From a virus, in the IMG/VR virus record IMGVR_UViG_3300006484_000005, positions 1 to 64,000 of that record: a DNA stretch of 64,000 nucleotides. The stretch is one strand, 5' to 3'. Both the position numbers and the translations under genes were made by a program. The notes beneath the pieces were generated by a model. It was not told the origin of the DNA. It was given only the letters and a program-made list of their open reading frames with translations, and did no database searches. Positions 1 to 8,674 of this stretch are shown piece after piece (position 1 is the first letter of the stretch; every line of letters starts with the position of its first letter).

Positions 1-452
1 GTTAATTCCATTCCTACGTAATCAACAACCACATTAGTCTTGTAATTCTTGGGGCGTGTAAATAAAGAACATATTTTAACGCTGTTAACTTGCTTCTCAT
101 TAATTAGATAGTCTTTTAATTCAACCATTGTTAAGCCTGTCTCAACAATGTCCTCGACTATAATTATATTACGTTTATAGAGGTCGCGAGATATTCCAAG
201 AACTTGTTTTACAGTGCCTGTAGATTCAATACCTTCATATGATGACAATCTAACGAATTCTAATTCTGGGCTTAATGGATATAATTGTTCAGCTAGATGC
301 GCTCCAAATATACCTGCTCCCTTTAATACTATAACTAATACTGGATTATAATTTTGGTCATGTATTATTTCCATTGCTAATGCCTTAATCATAGCATTTA
401 GCTTTTGTTTTGGTATTAGTGGTTCGAAATGTTTATCTTTTATCTTTAGCAT
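1..452 (-). CDS. hpt: Hypoxanthine phosphoribosyltransferase, truncated by window edge
   Basis: Purine salvage enzyme that joins hypoxanthine or guanine to PRPP. The frame reads from ATG at 452 to the left window edge without a stop, so the C-terminus is missing. The PRPP-binding signature is seen as IIIVEDIVETGLT about 100 residues in, preceded by a VLKGAGIFGAHLAEQL segment typical of the family. Its first 20 nt overlap the end of the 58-residue gene upstream. It probably supplies purine nucleotides to phage replication. Family assignment is firm; substrate preference (hypoxanthine versus guanine) is not visible. Confidence 0.85.
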   Translation of the reverse strand, partial: MLKIKDKHFEPLIPKQKLNAMIKALAMEIIHDQNYNPVLVIVLKGAGIFGAHLAEQLYPLSPELEFVRLSSYEGIESTGTVKQVLGISRDLYKRNIIIVEDIVETGLTMVELKDYLINEKQVNSVKICSLFTRPKNYKTNVVVDYVGMEL

Positions 453-609
453 GTTCTCGTTTCAAATCCTCAGCTATTTGCTTAATAATTTCGTCTGGTG
501 TCAGTACTAATAGAGTATTTAATTTGTATTGTCCTCTATATTTGTCGTATGAAGTAAGTACTTCACGAATTAGGCTCTCCGTTATCGGAGTTTGGATATC
601 GTTCTGCAT
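433..609 (-). CDS. Small hypothetical protein, 58 aa
   Basis: Starts MQNDIQTPITESL and ends KREHAKDKR. It is charged and predicted helical, with no motif I recognise. It overlaps both the HPRT gene downstream and the next small gene upstream, as is usual in this tightly packed operon. Confidence 0.55.
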   Translation of the reverse strand: MQNDIQTPITESLIREVLTSYDKYRGQYKLNTLLVLTPDEIIKQIAEDLKREHAKDKR

Positions 610-778
610 AACCTATTGTGTGATGTGTTGTTGTTATTTTATGTCCCATATTGTATGGGTTGTAGTTTATTTCTAATGTCAATGTAGATAATGTGTCGTC
701 CTCACATTGCTCATATAAATCAGCAAGTGCTTTAATTAACATTTGACGTTGGGCCGATTTTAGTTCCTGGATGTTCAT
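563..778 (-). CDS. Small hypothetical protein, 71 aa
   Basis: Starts MNIQELKSAQRQ, with an N-terminal helix followed by a polar segment. Its last 47 nt overlap the 58-aa gene. The ATG lies 3 nt before the stop of the acidic protein upstream. No family recognised. Confidence 0.5.
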   Translation of the reverse strand: MNIQELKSAQRQMLIKALADLYEQCEDDTLSTLTLEINYNPYNMGHKITTTHHTIGYAERYPNSDNGEPNS

Positions 779-780
779 AG

Positions 781-1038
781 TTAATCTATGAAATCACTGA
801 TGTTGTCATTAGCAAATAAATCTTCTGGGAATTCATCATAATCATCATCATCTAATAAATCGTCGTCAGCCCATATTATTTCCCAGTTTTCATCCTCTAA
901 ATCATTTAATGGAGTGATAATTTCTTCTAATCCAAAATATTCTAAATCTTCCTCATATGTTTCATTGTAAGCGATATTATCGATATCAACATCAAGTGGG
1001 GTTTTTGGATCGCGTGGTTTAAAGTTCTGTGATTGCAT
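781..1038 (-). CDS. Highly acidic small protein, 85 aa
   Basis: Very rich in Asp and Glu, including a DDDLLDDDDYDE stretch near the C-terminus. Such composition is seen in DNA-mimic or chaperone-like phage proteins, but nothing here proves that role. Its start overlaps the end of the 124-aa gene upstream by 20 nt. Confidence 0.6.
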   Translation of the reverse strand: MQSQNFKPRDPKTPLDVDIDNIAYNETYEEDLEYFGLEEIITPLNDLEDENWEIIWADDDLLDDDDYDEFPEDLFANDNISDFID

Positions 1039-1393
1039 CTACAATTGATTTTTTAAGTTTTTTACGAGTAAATTTAATTGTTGGTACTAATTCTTTTAAT
1101 TTAATAACCTTAGCACAATACTCATATTCTTCTGCTTCTTCTAATGTTGGTAAACAACCATCTAAATTCTCTAAATAATCAGTATCGTCCATTGCTAATG
1201 ATGTAGCCATATTCATTCCACCTACAGTAGGAGATAATATAATACATGCAATGACATATTTTACCTTGTATCTACAAGCAAATTCGACCGCTTTAACAGT
1301 TTGTTTAGCAATTTCCAACCTGTATTCAGGTGCTGGTGTGCCAAACTTACCTCCTTTAATTATAAGCGGTTCGAATTCGTCTTGTTCTTTCAT
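1019..1393 (-). CDS. Hypothetical protein with UVR-like C-terminal helix, 124 aa
   Basis: The middle is hydrophobic (YVIACIILSPTVGG). The C-terminal half contains EEYEYCAKVIKLKELV, which resembles the UVR motif of UvrB/UvrC-type helical hairpins. A similar helix closes the protein at 2693-3001. Function unknown; the motif suggests protein-protein contact. Confidence 0.6.
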   Translation of the reverse strand: MKEQDEFEPLIIKGGKFGTPAPEYRLEIAKQTVKAVEFACRYKVKYVIACIILSPTVGGMNMATSLAMDDTDYLENLDGCLPTLEEAEEYEYCAKVIKLKELVPTIKFTRKKLKKSIVDAITEL

Positions 1394-1405
1394 TACTGAT
1401 AAATA

Positions 1406-1615
1406 TTATGCTTCAATTACTGAAACAATATTTGATTTAGATGCTGATTTTACTTCAAAATCATTCTCACCACGTTCAGATAGATATTCTGTAATGCGTA
1501 CTTCAGCTTCTGTAACTGACATTGCATCAACTAAATACGTTTCTGTTTGTTTTTTAATTTTACCTTTTGCGTCTTCAACTTCGAAAACGGCTTTCACTGT
1601 GAAATATTGTGCCAT
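1406..1615 (-). CDS. DUF4494-like small protein, 69 aa
   Basis: The sequence MAQYFTVKAVFEVED followed by KQTETYLVDAMSVTEAEVRI resembles DUF4494, a family common in Bacteroidetes and their phages. No biochemical role is known. The promoter-like element at 1638-1653 lies just upstream, so this may be the first gene of a transcription unit. Confidence 0.65.
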   Translation of the reverse strand: MAQYFTVKAVFEVEDAKGKIKKQTETYLVDAMSVTEAEVRITEYLSERGENDFEVKSASKSNIVSVIEA

Positions 1616-1637
1616 ATATATTTTGTTTTATTTAATT

Positions 1638-1653
1638 AAAGATAATAAGGAAA
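1638..1653 (-). promoter_or_regulatory. Promoter-like element upstream of the 69-aa gene
   Basis: Coding strand reads TTTCCTTATTATCTTT, one copy of the recurrent motif TTTCYTNATTAYATTT. It lies 23 nt before the ATG at 1615. Confidence 0.4.
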
Positions 1654-1654
1654 A

Positions 1655-2299
1655 TTATTTATTCCTAGCAATTAAGCTATTTTCTTCGGGTTCGTCATCT
1701 TCCCACAATCCAAGTGCTTTCATATTAGCGATTTGATCCTCGTCTAATTGCCAGTCAAAATCAACTTGCTTGGTTTCCTGATTTGATTCTATAGAACGTA
1801 TTTGGTTGCCTGTAAGTACTTCACCTACATACAAGTAATAACAATTATAACATAACAATTGTAGATTTTCTAATCTATAATCTACTTTATTACCATTTCG
1901 AAAATGCATCAGTAATGGCATTTTATAATCTGTAACTCGTCGTTCTGTAAAGTCACATATATCACAGCATTCTTTTAGATATCCTTCTTCGACTGCCCTG
2001 ATTTTAATTTTCTCGGGTGTAAAGCTCTGCCAGCCGTCCTCACCTTCGAGTATAGCCTTAACATTCGGTTCTTTACGACGGTTAGGCAAGAATTTAGGAA
2101 TACCCACTCCGGTTTGGTTCTTATGTACCTCGAACAAAGTAGGAGAATTAGGATCGTTATCATCTATACGGTAGGACTTCATAAATGGCCATAAGTGCTG
2201 ATAGGAACACCCCAAATAACGAGCCGCAGCTCGAATTGATTTGGTATGTCTCATAGCCCTTAATAGGTCCTCTTTATTAAACGGTTTAGCTTTAGCCAT
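1655..2299 (-). CDS. HNH-like zinc-finger protein with N-terminal HTH, 214 aa
   Basis: Residues 10-40 look like a helix-turn-helix (SIRAAARYLGCSYQHLWPF). The second half has a CxxC pair (CCDIC) followed by MHFRNGNKVDYRLENLQLLCYNC, the layout of an HNH nuclease. The terminal catalytic or ligand His is replaced by Tyr (CYNCYYL) and the first His pair is reduced to MH, so activity is uncertain. It may be a degenerate homing endonuclease or a DNA-binding regulator. Confidence 0.7.
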   Translation of the reverse strand: MAKAKPFNKEDLLRAMRHTKSIRAAARYLGCSYQHLWPFMKSYRIDDNDPNSPTLFEVHKNQTGVGIPKFLPNRRKEPNVKAILEGEDGWQSFTPEKIKIRAVEEGYLKECCDICDFTERRVTDYKMPLLMHFRNGNKVDYRLENLQLLCYNCYYLYVGEVLTGNQIRSIESNQETKQVDFDWQLDEDQIANMKALGLWEDDEPEENSLIARNK

Positions 2300-2300
2300 T

Positions 2301-2696
2301 TTATAACAATTGTTTTACAGCTACCCACAGCTGTTCTGGGTTTGATATTTCACGTTCAACTCCCTTTACATCAGTATACGGGATAGAACCATCCATTTCT
2401 AAACGATCATAACAGTAGTGAATAATTAATTCAGCAGCTTGTGTTCCAAACGATAAATAAATCAAATTATCGATGATTTGTAAATACATCTCATCATAAT
2501 CTGATAAATCAATTTTAAAGTCTGAATGTACTAATGTAGAACGATTGATTACTAATTCAATTTGTGTAATGATATTAATGAATAATTCATGTTTGATATC
2601 TTCATTGTTCTTCTTACGACGTACTATTTTAGTGTTAGTACCAATAAGACCATTAATTTGGTTTTGAATTCCCTCAATCTCTTTATCTACGTTCAT
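2301..2696 (-). CDS. Conserved-looking hypothetical protein, 131 aa
   Basis: Starts MNVDKEIEGIQNQ. It is predicted mostly alpha-helical with a basic RRKKN patch near residue 26. No family recognised. Its start overlaps the stop of the 102-aa gene upstream by 4 nt. Confidence 0.6.
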   Translation of the reverse strand: MNVDKEIEGIQNQINGLIGTNTKIVRRKKNNEDIKHELFINIITQIELVINRSTLVHSDFKIDLSDYDEMYLQIIDNLIYLSFGTQAAELIIHYCYDRLEMDGSIPYTDVKGVEREISNPEQLWVAVKQLL

Positions 2697-3001
2697 AACT
2701 TTTCTTTTAATTTTATAATTTCAGCACACGTTTCGTAATCTTCAAACTTTTCATAGTATGAGATTGACTTATTTAATGCGGATTCAAAATCTTGTTTGTC
2801 TACTGTTAAATAATTTCCAGTTGAGTTAATTTCTATTATTTTAGCGTGTTTTAATTTACGCTTAATAGCTTCTCTAATCCCCCATACTGTTTGAGAATAA
2901 ACAATATCTTGTATTATTTCATTTTCTCCGATTACTGAGTAATCAGGTTCGCCGTCTCCGTTTATATTAAACTGTAGGTTCGGTATTACTCGTTTGCTCA
3001 T
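2693..3001 (-). CDS. Hypothetical protein with UVR-like C-terminal helix, 102 aa
   Basis: The last 25 residues, YEKFEDYETCAEIIKLKEKL, match the UVR helix pattern and the end of the protein at 1019-1393. The start overlaps the preceding gene by 35 nt. Function unknown. Confidence 0.6.
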   Translation of the reverse strand: MSKRVIPNLQFNINGDGEPDYSVIGENEIIQDIVYSQTVWGIREAIKRKLKHAKIIEINSTGNYLTVDKQDFESALNKSISYYEKFEDYETCAEIIKLKEKL

Positions 3002-3383
3002 CAGAATTAGGGTTTAAAATGTTTTTGATAAATAATTTAAAGCTCTCTAATCGGATTAAGAATCCAATTACATTCTGATATGGTACGTCTAAATCGGTAT
3101 CAACTGATAATCCAATATCGGCTAATCCTTTATTTAATTTGGTTTTTAATTTTTGGGTAATTTCTTCCTTCTTAGCCTCGTCTGTGCTTTGAGGAACGAT
3201 GAATTGAACTTTAATGCCCTTCTTAGTTGGATTCTTGTTCACATCTACTACCATCTTTAATCCACTATCTGGTGATTGAGGTGGAGTCATATCAACTGCT
3301 GGAGATGTTGGTTCAGCTGCTGTTACTTCTTCTCCTACCTCACCAATGATAGCTTTAATCTCGTCTTCTAATAAGTGATGCAT
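2967..3383 (-). CDS. Hypothetical protein, 138 aa
   Basis: Acidic N-terminus, a Pro/Ser-rich linker around residues 20-42, then a folded-looking part with VVDVNKNPTKKGIKVQFIVP. No family recognised. It is the first gene after a hairpin and promoter-like element at 3408-3445. Confidence 0.6.
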   Translation of the reverse strand: MHHLLEDEIKAIIGEVGEEVTAAEPTSPAVDMTPPQSPDSGLKMVVDVNKNPTKKGIKVQFIVPQSTDEAKKEEITQKLKTKLNKGLADIGLSVDTDLDVPYQNVIGFLIRLESFKLFIKNILNPNSDEQTSNTEPTV

Positions 3384-3407
3384 ATTTTAGTATTTATTTT
3401 CATACAT

Positions 3408-3423
3408 AAATATAATAAAGAAA
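3408..3423 (-). promoter_or_regulatory. Promoter-like element upstream of the 138-aa gene
   Basis: Coding strand reads TTTCTTTATTATATTT, a copy of the recurrent motif, ending 24 nt before the ATG at 3383. Its first bases belong to the 3' arm of the hairpin at 3421-3445. Confidence 0.45.
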
Positions 3424-3445
3424 GGCCCTAGAAACTAGGACCTTT
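3421..3445 (-). terminator. Terminator-like hairpin
   Basis: An 11-bp stem (one G-U pair) with a 3-nt loop lies just after the stop of the gene at 3464-3847. It is followed on the minus strand by CTTTATTATATTT. Confidence 0.55.
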
Positions 3446-3463
3446 AACTTTAATCGTGTGTTA

Positions 3464-3847
3464 TTACTTCTTCTTAGGATAGTAACGACGCTTCTTCTTA
3501 ACTGGTTTAGGAGCTTCAACTACTGGGGCAACTTCAACAACTGGAGCTACAGGAGCTACTTCAACTGCAGGTGTTTGTTCTTCAACAACCTCTACTTTTG
3601 GAGCCTTTACTTCGGGAGCAGGTACAGCAGCTAATGCTTCGTCAATCTTTTTAGTCATTTTGTCTAACTTTTTATCGATTTTTAAAGCAGCTTGTTGAGC
3701 TTCCTTTAACTTAGCTTCTGTTTCATCAAATGATGGATTAGAAGCGGCAACATCCTCTTGTGAAAGAGTAACGGTCTGCGTTTGCTTACTAGCAAAGTAC
3801 CAGATGGCACCAGCAAGACCTAACAACACTAAAATTGCAATTAACAT
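3464..3847 (-). CDS. Membrane-anchored Ala/Pro/Lys-rich protein, 127 aa
   Basis: Residues 1-16 form a hydrophobic membrane anchor. They are followed by a helical coiled-coil-like region (EAKLKEAQQAALKIDKKLDKM), a Pro/Val/Glu-rich linker and a very basic tail (KKKRRYYPKKK). This resembles TonB-like or spanin-like periplasm-spanning proteins in composition only. Function unknown. Confidence 0.6.
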   Translation of the reverse strand: MLIAILVLLGLAGAIWYFASKQTQTVTLSQEDVAASNPSFDETEAKLKEAQQAALKIDKKLDKMTKKIDEALAAVPAPEVKAPKVEVVEEQTPAVEVAPVAPVVEVAPVVEAPKPVKKKRRYYPKKK

Positions 3848-3872
3848 AATTGTTTGGGTTTTGGTTTAAAAT

Positions 3873-4109
3873 TTAATCTTCAAATAAACTGATAATATAA
3901 GCATATGTAACTACACCACATATCATAAGTAACAATATTGCTAATACTACTTCTGGAAGTCCAGGTATTAGTAAAAACTTTTTGTATTTTGATTTATACC
4001 ATCCATTATTATCAACTTCTTCTAATAATGAATGAGTAATGTGAGCTATAATAACGTGAACCATTAAGGCTACAAATATAAGAAAGGCAAGCATTAAGTA
4101 GTAAAACAT
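3873..4109 (-). CDS. Small membrane protein, 78 aa
   Basis: Starting at MFYYLMLAFL gives a protein with two hydrophobic segments (residues 2-22 and about 52-72). A longer frame from 4199 is open, but 4109 is preferred because it starts 1 nt after the stop of the neighbouring 58-aa gene. Holin-like topology, but no other evidence for that role. Confidence 0.6.
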   Translation of the reverse strand: MFYYLMLAFLIFVALMVHVIIAHITHSLLEEVDNNGWYKSKYKKFLLIPGLPEVVLAILLLMICGVVTYAYIISLFED

Positions 4110-4110
4110 A

Positions 4111-4287
4111 TTATTCGTCTTTATGTTGTTTGGTTGTGTTATGATAAATAAAGAATGTAAGTAATACCCATCCGAATTTAGATGAATCAGTCCAATCAAC
4201 TAGAGCAACATCATAATTAATTAATGTAAATACTCCAAATGAAAGTAACATTGCTACGACTGCGTATTGTAATAAAACTTTATTCAT
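4111..4287 (-). CDS. Small membrane protein, 58 aa
   Basis: Frame MNKVLLQYAVVAMLL ends TTKQHKDE. It has two hydrophobic stretches separated by a polar loop (VDWTDSSKF). It is tandem with the 78-aa membrane protein. Confidence 0.55.
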   Translation of the reverse strand: MNKVLLQYAVVAMLLSFGVFTLINYDVALVDWTDSSKFGWVLLTFFIYHNTTKQHKDE

Positions 4288-4314
4288 AATGTAAACTTAA
4301 TAAGGACATTTTAC

Positions 4315-5079
4315 TTAGACAAATATTCTGTTAGTTTGGGAATCTCGTTTCATATAACCACCCCATTTGTATCTAAATGCTTCATGACACATTTGTTCTT
4401 TATGTACTGCTTCTTGAATACGTTCTTCTGATTTAGTACCTACGGAAACAAAATGGTAAAACGAAATATTATGTAAACGAATACTTCCTATATTATTTAA
4501 ATTACATTTCATAAAGAATTCACAATCAACAACCCAACCACCTGGATATGATTCATCCCATCCACCTACTCTTAAATAATCTTGTTTAGACATGAATATA
4601 GGTAAGGTTGAACCACTTATGTCCTTAACCATTTTAGATGATTTAACTTCAAATACTCTAAATGCTTTTAAATCAAATGTTTTAGGATCACGTCCTAAAT
4701 CCTTAATTATAAATTGATTAAATATACTTGGAATCGGTTCAATTTGATTAGGGGCATAAACAGCACCTGGGGCATATTGTGATTCTAATCTTACATCCCA
4801 CTCAATAGGAAATACATTATCATCATTTACAATTAAAATTAAATCGTTAGACGCATTATAAACACCTAAATTAGTTGCTCGAGCTAATCCTACGTTTTGT
4901 TTTAAATCAAGTACTGAAATATCATCTTGGTATTTGTATAGTACTTCTTTATTTTCTTCGTAGAATCCATCTACAACAACAATAATTTCATTTCTATTTG
5001 TTTGACCTTCAATAGCTGATCTTAAACATAAATCAAGTACTTCTGGTTCTCTGTAAGTTGGGATTATAACTGATATCAT
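4315..5079 (-). CDS. Family 2 glycosyltransferase (GT-A fold)
   Basis: Starts MISVIIPTYREPEVLDLCLRS, the classic GT2 N-terminus. A DxD-type metal site follows (IVNDDNVF), then a GGWDESYPGGWVVDCEF acceptor region. A longer frame from 5112 is possible, but ATG at 5079 overlaps the upstream stop by 4 nt, the usual arrangement here. The donor sugar cannot be told. It is the last gene of the first glycan island, which probably builds or modifies a surface glycan of the virion or host. Confidence 0.85.
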   Translation of the reverse strand: MISVIIPTYREPEVLDLCLRSAIEGQTNRNEIIVVVDGFYEENKEVLYKYQDDISVLDLKQNVGLARATNLGVYNASNDLILIVNDDNVFPIEWDVRLESQYAPGAVYAPNQIEPIPSIFNQFIIKDLGRDPKTFDLKAFRVFEVKSSKMVKDISGSTLPIFMSKQDYLRVGGWDESYPGGWVVDCEFFMKCNLNNIGSIRLHNISFYHFVSVGTKSEERIQEAVHKEQMCHEAFRYKWGGYMKRDSQTNRIFV

Positions 5080-5759
5080 ATTTTTGACCAATCGATTAAG
5101 GGTGTTAACCAAGCTGTTTCGCCGTGAGTTGAATAGCCTGGTATTGGAGTAACTAAGTAATGAGCTGAATTGTATAATGAGACAAACATGTCGAAATCAC
5201 GGGGATAACTGCCTTGAGTATATTCACGCAATACATTTTCCGTCTTACGAAGTGTCTTCACTTTAGACGCGAATGTCATCGTTGTTGAATTAGTTACTTT
5301 CCAATGAGATGATGTAGATAACATAACACGAGTCATTTCACCCCCACCTTGTACATATGGATTAGCACCATCAATATATTTGTCTGGATGGTCATATAAT
5401 GAAACAAAATCGGCTCCAATTTCATTTAATCCTTCTTCAATTATTTTTTGTGAGCCGGGTTTGTGTAAATAATCATTTTCACAGAAGTATACTATTTCAT
5501 TATCGTCATAACCTAATGCTTCAGTTAAAGCAATATTAAATGTACCAGCACCATGACCTACTGAAGTGTAGAAGATATTATCTTTAGATACATACTCTTG
5601 AATCATGTTATCTGTTTTTTCAGATACATTATCGGCAATAATAGACCAATCAGCATCGTTAAACACATTAACTGCGTTCCATAAACAGTTTCTATTATTG
5701 ATGTATTTAGGTTTTACTTTACTATAACCTGCATCTGATATTCTATAAATAATTTTCAT
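5076..5759 (-). CDS. GT-A-like glycosyltransferase, 227 aa
   Basis: The layout is MKIIYRISD at the N-terminus, TEALGYDDNEIVYFCENDYLH with an ENDY site in place of DxD, and a C-terminal PGYSTHGETAWLTPL. This fits a nucleotide-sugar transferase fold found in phage glycan clusters. Donor and acceptor are unknown. It overlaps the GT2 gene by 4 nt. Confidence 0.6.
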   Translation of the reverse strand: MKIIYRISDAGYSKVKPKYINNRNCLWNAVNVFNDADWSIIADNVSEKTDNMIQEYVSKDNIFYTSVGHGAGTFNIALTEALGYDDNEIVYFCENDYLHKPGSQKIIEEGLNEIGADFVSLYDHPDKYIDGANPYVQGGGEMTRVMLSTSSHWKVTNSTTMTFASKVKTLRKTENVLREYTQGSYPRDFDMFVSLYNSAHYLVTPIPGYSTHGETAWLTPLIDWSKI

Positions 5760-5764
5760 ATTTT

Positions 5765-5780
5765 AAATATAATTAAGAAA
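5765..5780 (-). promoter_or_regulatory. Promoter-like element between glf and the 227-aa gene
   Basis: Coding strand reads TTTCTTAATTATATTT, the best match to the recurrent motif. It includes the TAA stop of glf and ends 5 nt before the next ATG at 5759, so any leader would be very short. Confidence 0.4.
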
Positions 5781-6846
5781 GAAGTAATTTAGATTGATGT
5801 AAAGCAGAAGCAATAACTTGATGCATATCATAATACTTGTAATCAGCTAATCGTCCTCCAAATATTATTCTTTCTTCCATGTTCATTAATTCCCTATATA
5901 GGTTATATCTATTGTTGTTTGCTTCATCATTTATTGGATAATATGGTTCACCTTCAGTAGTTGGATATTCACGAGTAATAACAGTATGTTTTTGTTTACC
6001 AAATTCAAAATGTTTATGTTCTACAATTCGAGTATATGGTACACTAGTTTCAGTATAATTTATAGCAGCGTTGCCTTGATAATCACTTATATCTAAACGT
6101 TCGCTTTCAAAACGTAATGAACGATATTCTAATTTACCAAACTCATAATCATAAAATTTATCAACAGGACCTGTATAGATTACTTTATTATGTTCTGGTA
6201 GTGTATCTTTAAAATAGTCTACATTGAGTTGAGTATCAATACCATCTAATAGTTTTTCAAATATTTGAGTATAACCACCTATTGGTATACCTTGATACTT
6301 ATCATTAAAATAATTATCATCATATGTCAATCTAATAGGTAATCGTTTAATAATTGAAGCGGGTAATTGTTTTGGATCACGTCCCCATTGTTTAGTAGTA
6401 TATCCTTTAATGAATTTTTCATACAATTTAACTCCTACCTGAGATATTATCCATTCTTCCAGATTGTTTGGTTTATTATTAGGTACTCGTTCTAATTCAA
6501 GTATTGACTCAGCTTGTTGGGGTGTTGTAACTCCATACATCTGATATAATGTCATTAAATTGATTGGGAATGAATAGATATTACTACCATATTTAACTTT
6601 AGGTCTGTAAGTAAAGTGATTAAATTCAGCATATTGGTTTACATAATCCCACACTTGTTTATTATTAGTATGAAATATATGAGGACCATAAGTATGAACA
6701 TTGATTCCATCTACATCAGTAGTATAACAATTTCCACCAATGTGGTCTCGTTTATCTATTACTAATACTTTTTTACCAGCATTAGTTAATTCACGTGCAC
6801 AAATACTTCCAAATAAACCAGCCCCTACAATTAGATAATCGTACAT
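5773..6846 (-). CDS. glf: UDP-galactopyranose mutase
   Basis: Flavoenzyme that interconverts UDP-galactopyranose and UDP-galactofuranose. The FAD Rossmann motif is at residues 7-13 (GAGLFGS), followed by IGGNCYT and GPHIFHT segments, the C-terminal RIVEHKHFE and a FGGRLADYKYYDMHQV end. Length of 357 aa fits the bacterial family. It implies that Galf donor is made for the neighbouring transferases, so the glycan may contain galactofuranose. Confidence 0.93.
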   Translation of the reverse strand: MYDYLIVGAGLFGSICARELTNAGKKVLVIDKRDHIGGNCYTTDVDGINVHTYGPHIFHTNNKQVWDYVNQYAEFNHFTYRPKVKYGSNIYSFPINLMTLYQMYGVTTPQQAESILELERVPNNKPNNLEEWIISQVGVKLYEKFIKGYTTKQWGRDPKQLPASIIKRLPIRLTYDDNYFNDKYQGIPIGGYTQIFEKLLDGIDTQLNVDYFKDTLPEHNKVIYTGPVDKFYDYEFGKLEYRSLRFESERLDISDYQGNAAINYTETSVPYTRIVEHKHFEFGKQKHTVITREYPTTEGEPYYPINDEANNNRYNLYRELMNMEERIIFGGRLADYKYYDMHQVIASALHQSKLLLS

Positions 6847-7820
6847 GAATTTTTAACTTGGTTATTAAATGTTTCGACCTCTGCTTTAATTACTTTTCTA
6901 TATAAATTAAAGTTATTGAAATGTATTTCAAAATTATCAAATATATCCTTAATTAATTCACTTACACCTTCAACTGTATCATCAAATTTATACTGTGGGT
7001 CAATCATTATATCTTGAAAAAAACGAGCACTACCATTAAATGATGTTATTAAAGCACATCCACAAGTTACTGCCTCACGTGGGAATTTATCTTTACCTGG
7101 ATGATGTCCAAAATCAATATATAATTTACTTTTAAGCATTAATTCACGTAATTGATCCCTATCCATATTAATTAACGGAATAAATTCAATATCCGGATTT
7201 TCATCCATTAATTGTTTAGTTATTTCAATACCTTTTTTAGGGTTATACAAAACAACATTATCTCTATTTTTATGAGTTATATCTGTAATGTAATCTCTGT
7301 TAATATAATCGAATAATGGATAAACATATTGAGCACCATGATTAAGTAAGAACCAATAGGCGTATTGTGATTGATAAAAGTGGTGAACTCCTAAATATTC
7401 GGGTTGAGTCAATTTTAAATGGAAATCTCGTTGGTCTGTACCTAAAGCATTAGCTACACTTAACCACCATATTGATTTTTGAACGTTTAAATAACCATCT
7501 AACACATCAGGCCATATTTCAGGAATAATGATTAAATTATCTTCATTATCGTCTACTTCACTAACTACATCGTCTTGTGAAATATATTTACTATATGCTA
7601 ATGGAACACCAATATTTATTTTATGATTTTCGGTAGAAATAATTTTCTTCCAATCACTTCTGTGTTGGGGATGAATATCTGGATGGATTAATACCATTTT
7701 AGCATTTACTCCTAATTCTTTATAGGTAGAGCATAAAGCATATAAACACTCTATACCTCCAGTTTCAATATTAGATGGAGCGAAAACATATACTGTTGAG
7801 TTTTTATTTAAATTAATCAT
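6831..7820 (-). CDS. Glycosyltransferase, GT-B-like
   Basis: Contains an N-terminal FAPSNIETGGIECLYAL donor-fold start and a C-terminal domain with DFGHHPGKDKFPREAVTCGCALI, equivalent to the GT4 EPFG-E region. ATG at 7820 is preferred over an open extension to 7844 because it overlaps the upstream stop by 8 nt. It resembles phage and bacterial capsule transferases; sugar unknown. Confidence 0.7.
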   Translation of the reverse strand: MINLNKNSTVYVFAPSNIETGGIECLYALCSTYKELGVNAKMVLIHPDIHPQHRSDWKKIISTENHKINIGVPLAYSKYISQDDVVSEVDDNEDNLIIIPEIWPDVLDGYLNVQKSIWWLSVANALGTDQRDFHLKLTQPEYLGVHHFYQSQYAYWFLLNHGAQYVYPLFDYINRDYITDITHKNRDNVVLYNPKKGIEITKQLMDENPDIEFIPLINMDRDQLRELMLKSKLYIDFGHHPGKDKFPREAVTCGCALITSFNGSARFFQDIMIDPQYKFDDTVEGVSELIKDIFDNFEIHFNNFNLYRKVIKAEVETFNNQVKNSCTII

Positions 7821-8673
7821 TCCATTCTTTAATTTTAGTTTCAATAAAATCCATCATTGCTTGGGGTTTTTCATGACCTATAAAATGAATTACTTTAGAT
7901 TTAAGTAAGTGTTCCATATCAACCCAATAAGGAAACACATAATATTCTTCTGGGTTTAATATTTGGTGATTTGGGCTTAAAGCATTCATTAATGAATGAA
8001 ATGATTGTTCCTGAGTATCTAAGATAGTTCGAGTCCATCCTGTTTTTTCGGTTCCATCTTCATTGTATATTCCTGTAAAATCAAAACATTCAATTAACAT
8101 ATTAAATGTGTTTGGATTTAAAAAATTATCAAATATACTTAAATCTAATCCTTTAAAACCAGCATTAATACCAGCGTTAGTATACTTTACTACATTTTGG
8201 CCAAATAAATTAGTTAGTGATTGAGCTAATGCTTTATCACAACCAGCGTTTGCGGGTTCAATAATACCAAATGGTGTTTTGGTTTGTAAATAATTATCTA
8301 ATTGTGTTAAATCATCATTATTAAAAATAACATCATACTCAATTAACAATGAATAATCATAGCATAACACACGTCTTAAATAATGATTGATAATAATATG
8401 ATAGAAATGAATAAAATTAGGTATTTTACTAATTAATTCATCAGACGCGTAATTATTTTGTTTCAAATAATTAGTCATATCTTCTTTTGAATACCAAATA
8501 CATTTAAATGGTAATGCATCAATTTTATCTGACCATTCATCATGAAATGTAGGTTGGTCTAAAATGATATGGAATTCAAAATTAATATTAGGAAAATACT
8601 TTTGTAATTGGAGCATTGTATAATACTCTAATTTGCCTTTTTTATGCCATAATCTCGAAACTGGTATTACCAT
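7813..8673 (-). CDS. GT8-like glycosyltransferase
   Basis: The middle shows CYDYSLLIEYDVIF, a plausible GT-A metal-site strand. The C-terminus has VIHFIGHEKPQ, close to the HFxGxxKPW signature of GT8 enzymes. Length 286 aa. Acceptor and donor unknown. Confidence 0.6.
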   Translation of the reverse strand: MVIPVSRLWHKKGKLEYYTMLQLQKYFPNINFEFHIILDQPTFHDEWSDKIDALPFKCIWYSKEDMTNYLKQNNYASDELISKIPNFIHFYHIIINHYLRRVLCYDYSLLIEYDVIFNNDDLTQLDNYLQTKTPFGIIEPANAGCDKALAQSLTNLFGQNVVKYTNAGINAGFKGLDLSIFDNFLNPNTFNMLIECFDFTGIYNEDGTEKTGWTRTILDTQEQSFHSLMNALSPNHQILNPEEYYVFPYWVDMEHLLKSKVIHFIGHEKPQAMMDFIETKIKEWND

Positions 8674-8674
8674 T

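Noticed and set aside
410-676. Plus-strand reading frame of 88 codons
   Set aside because: It lies antisense to three minus-strand genes and its product looks like reverse-frame translation.
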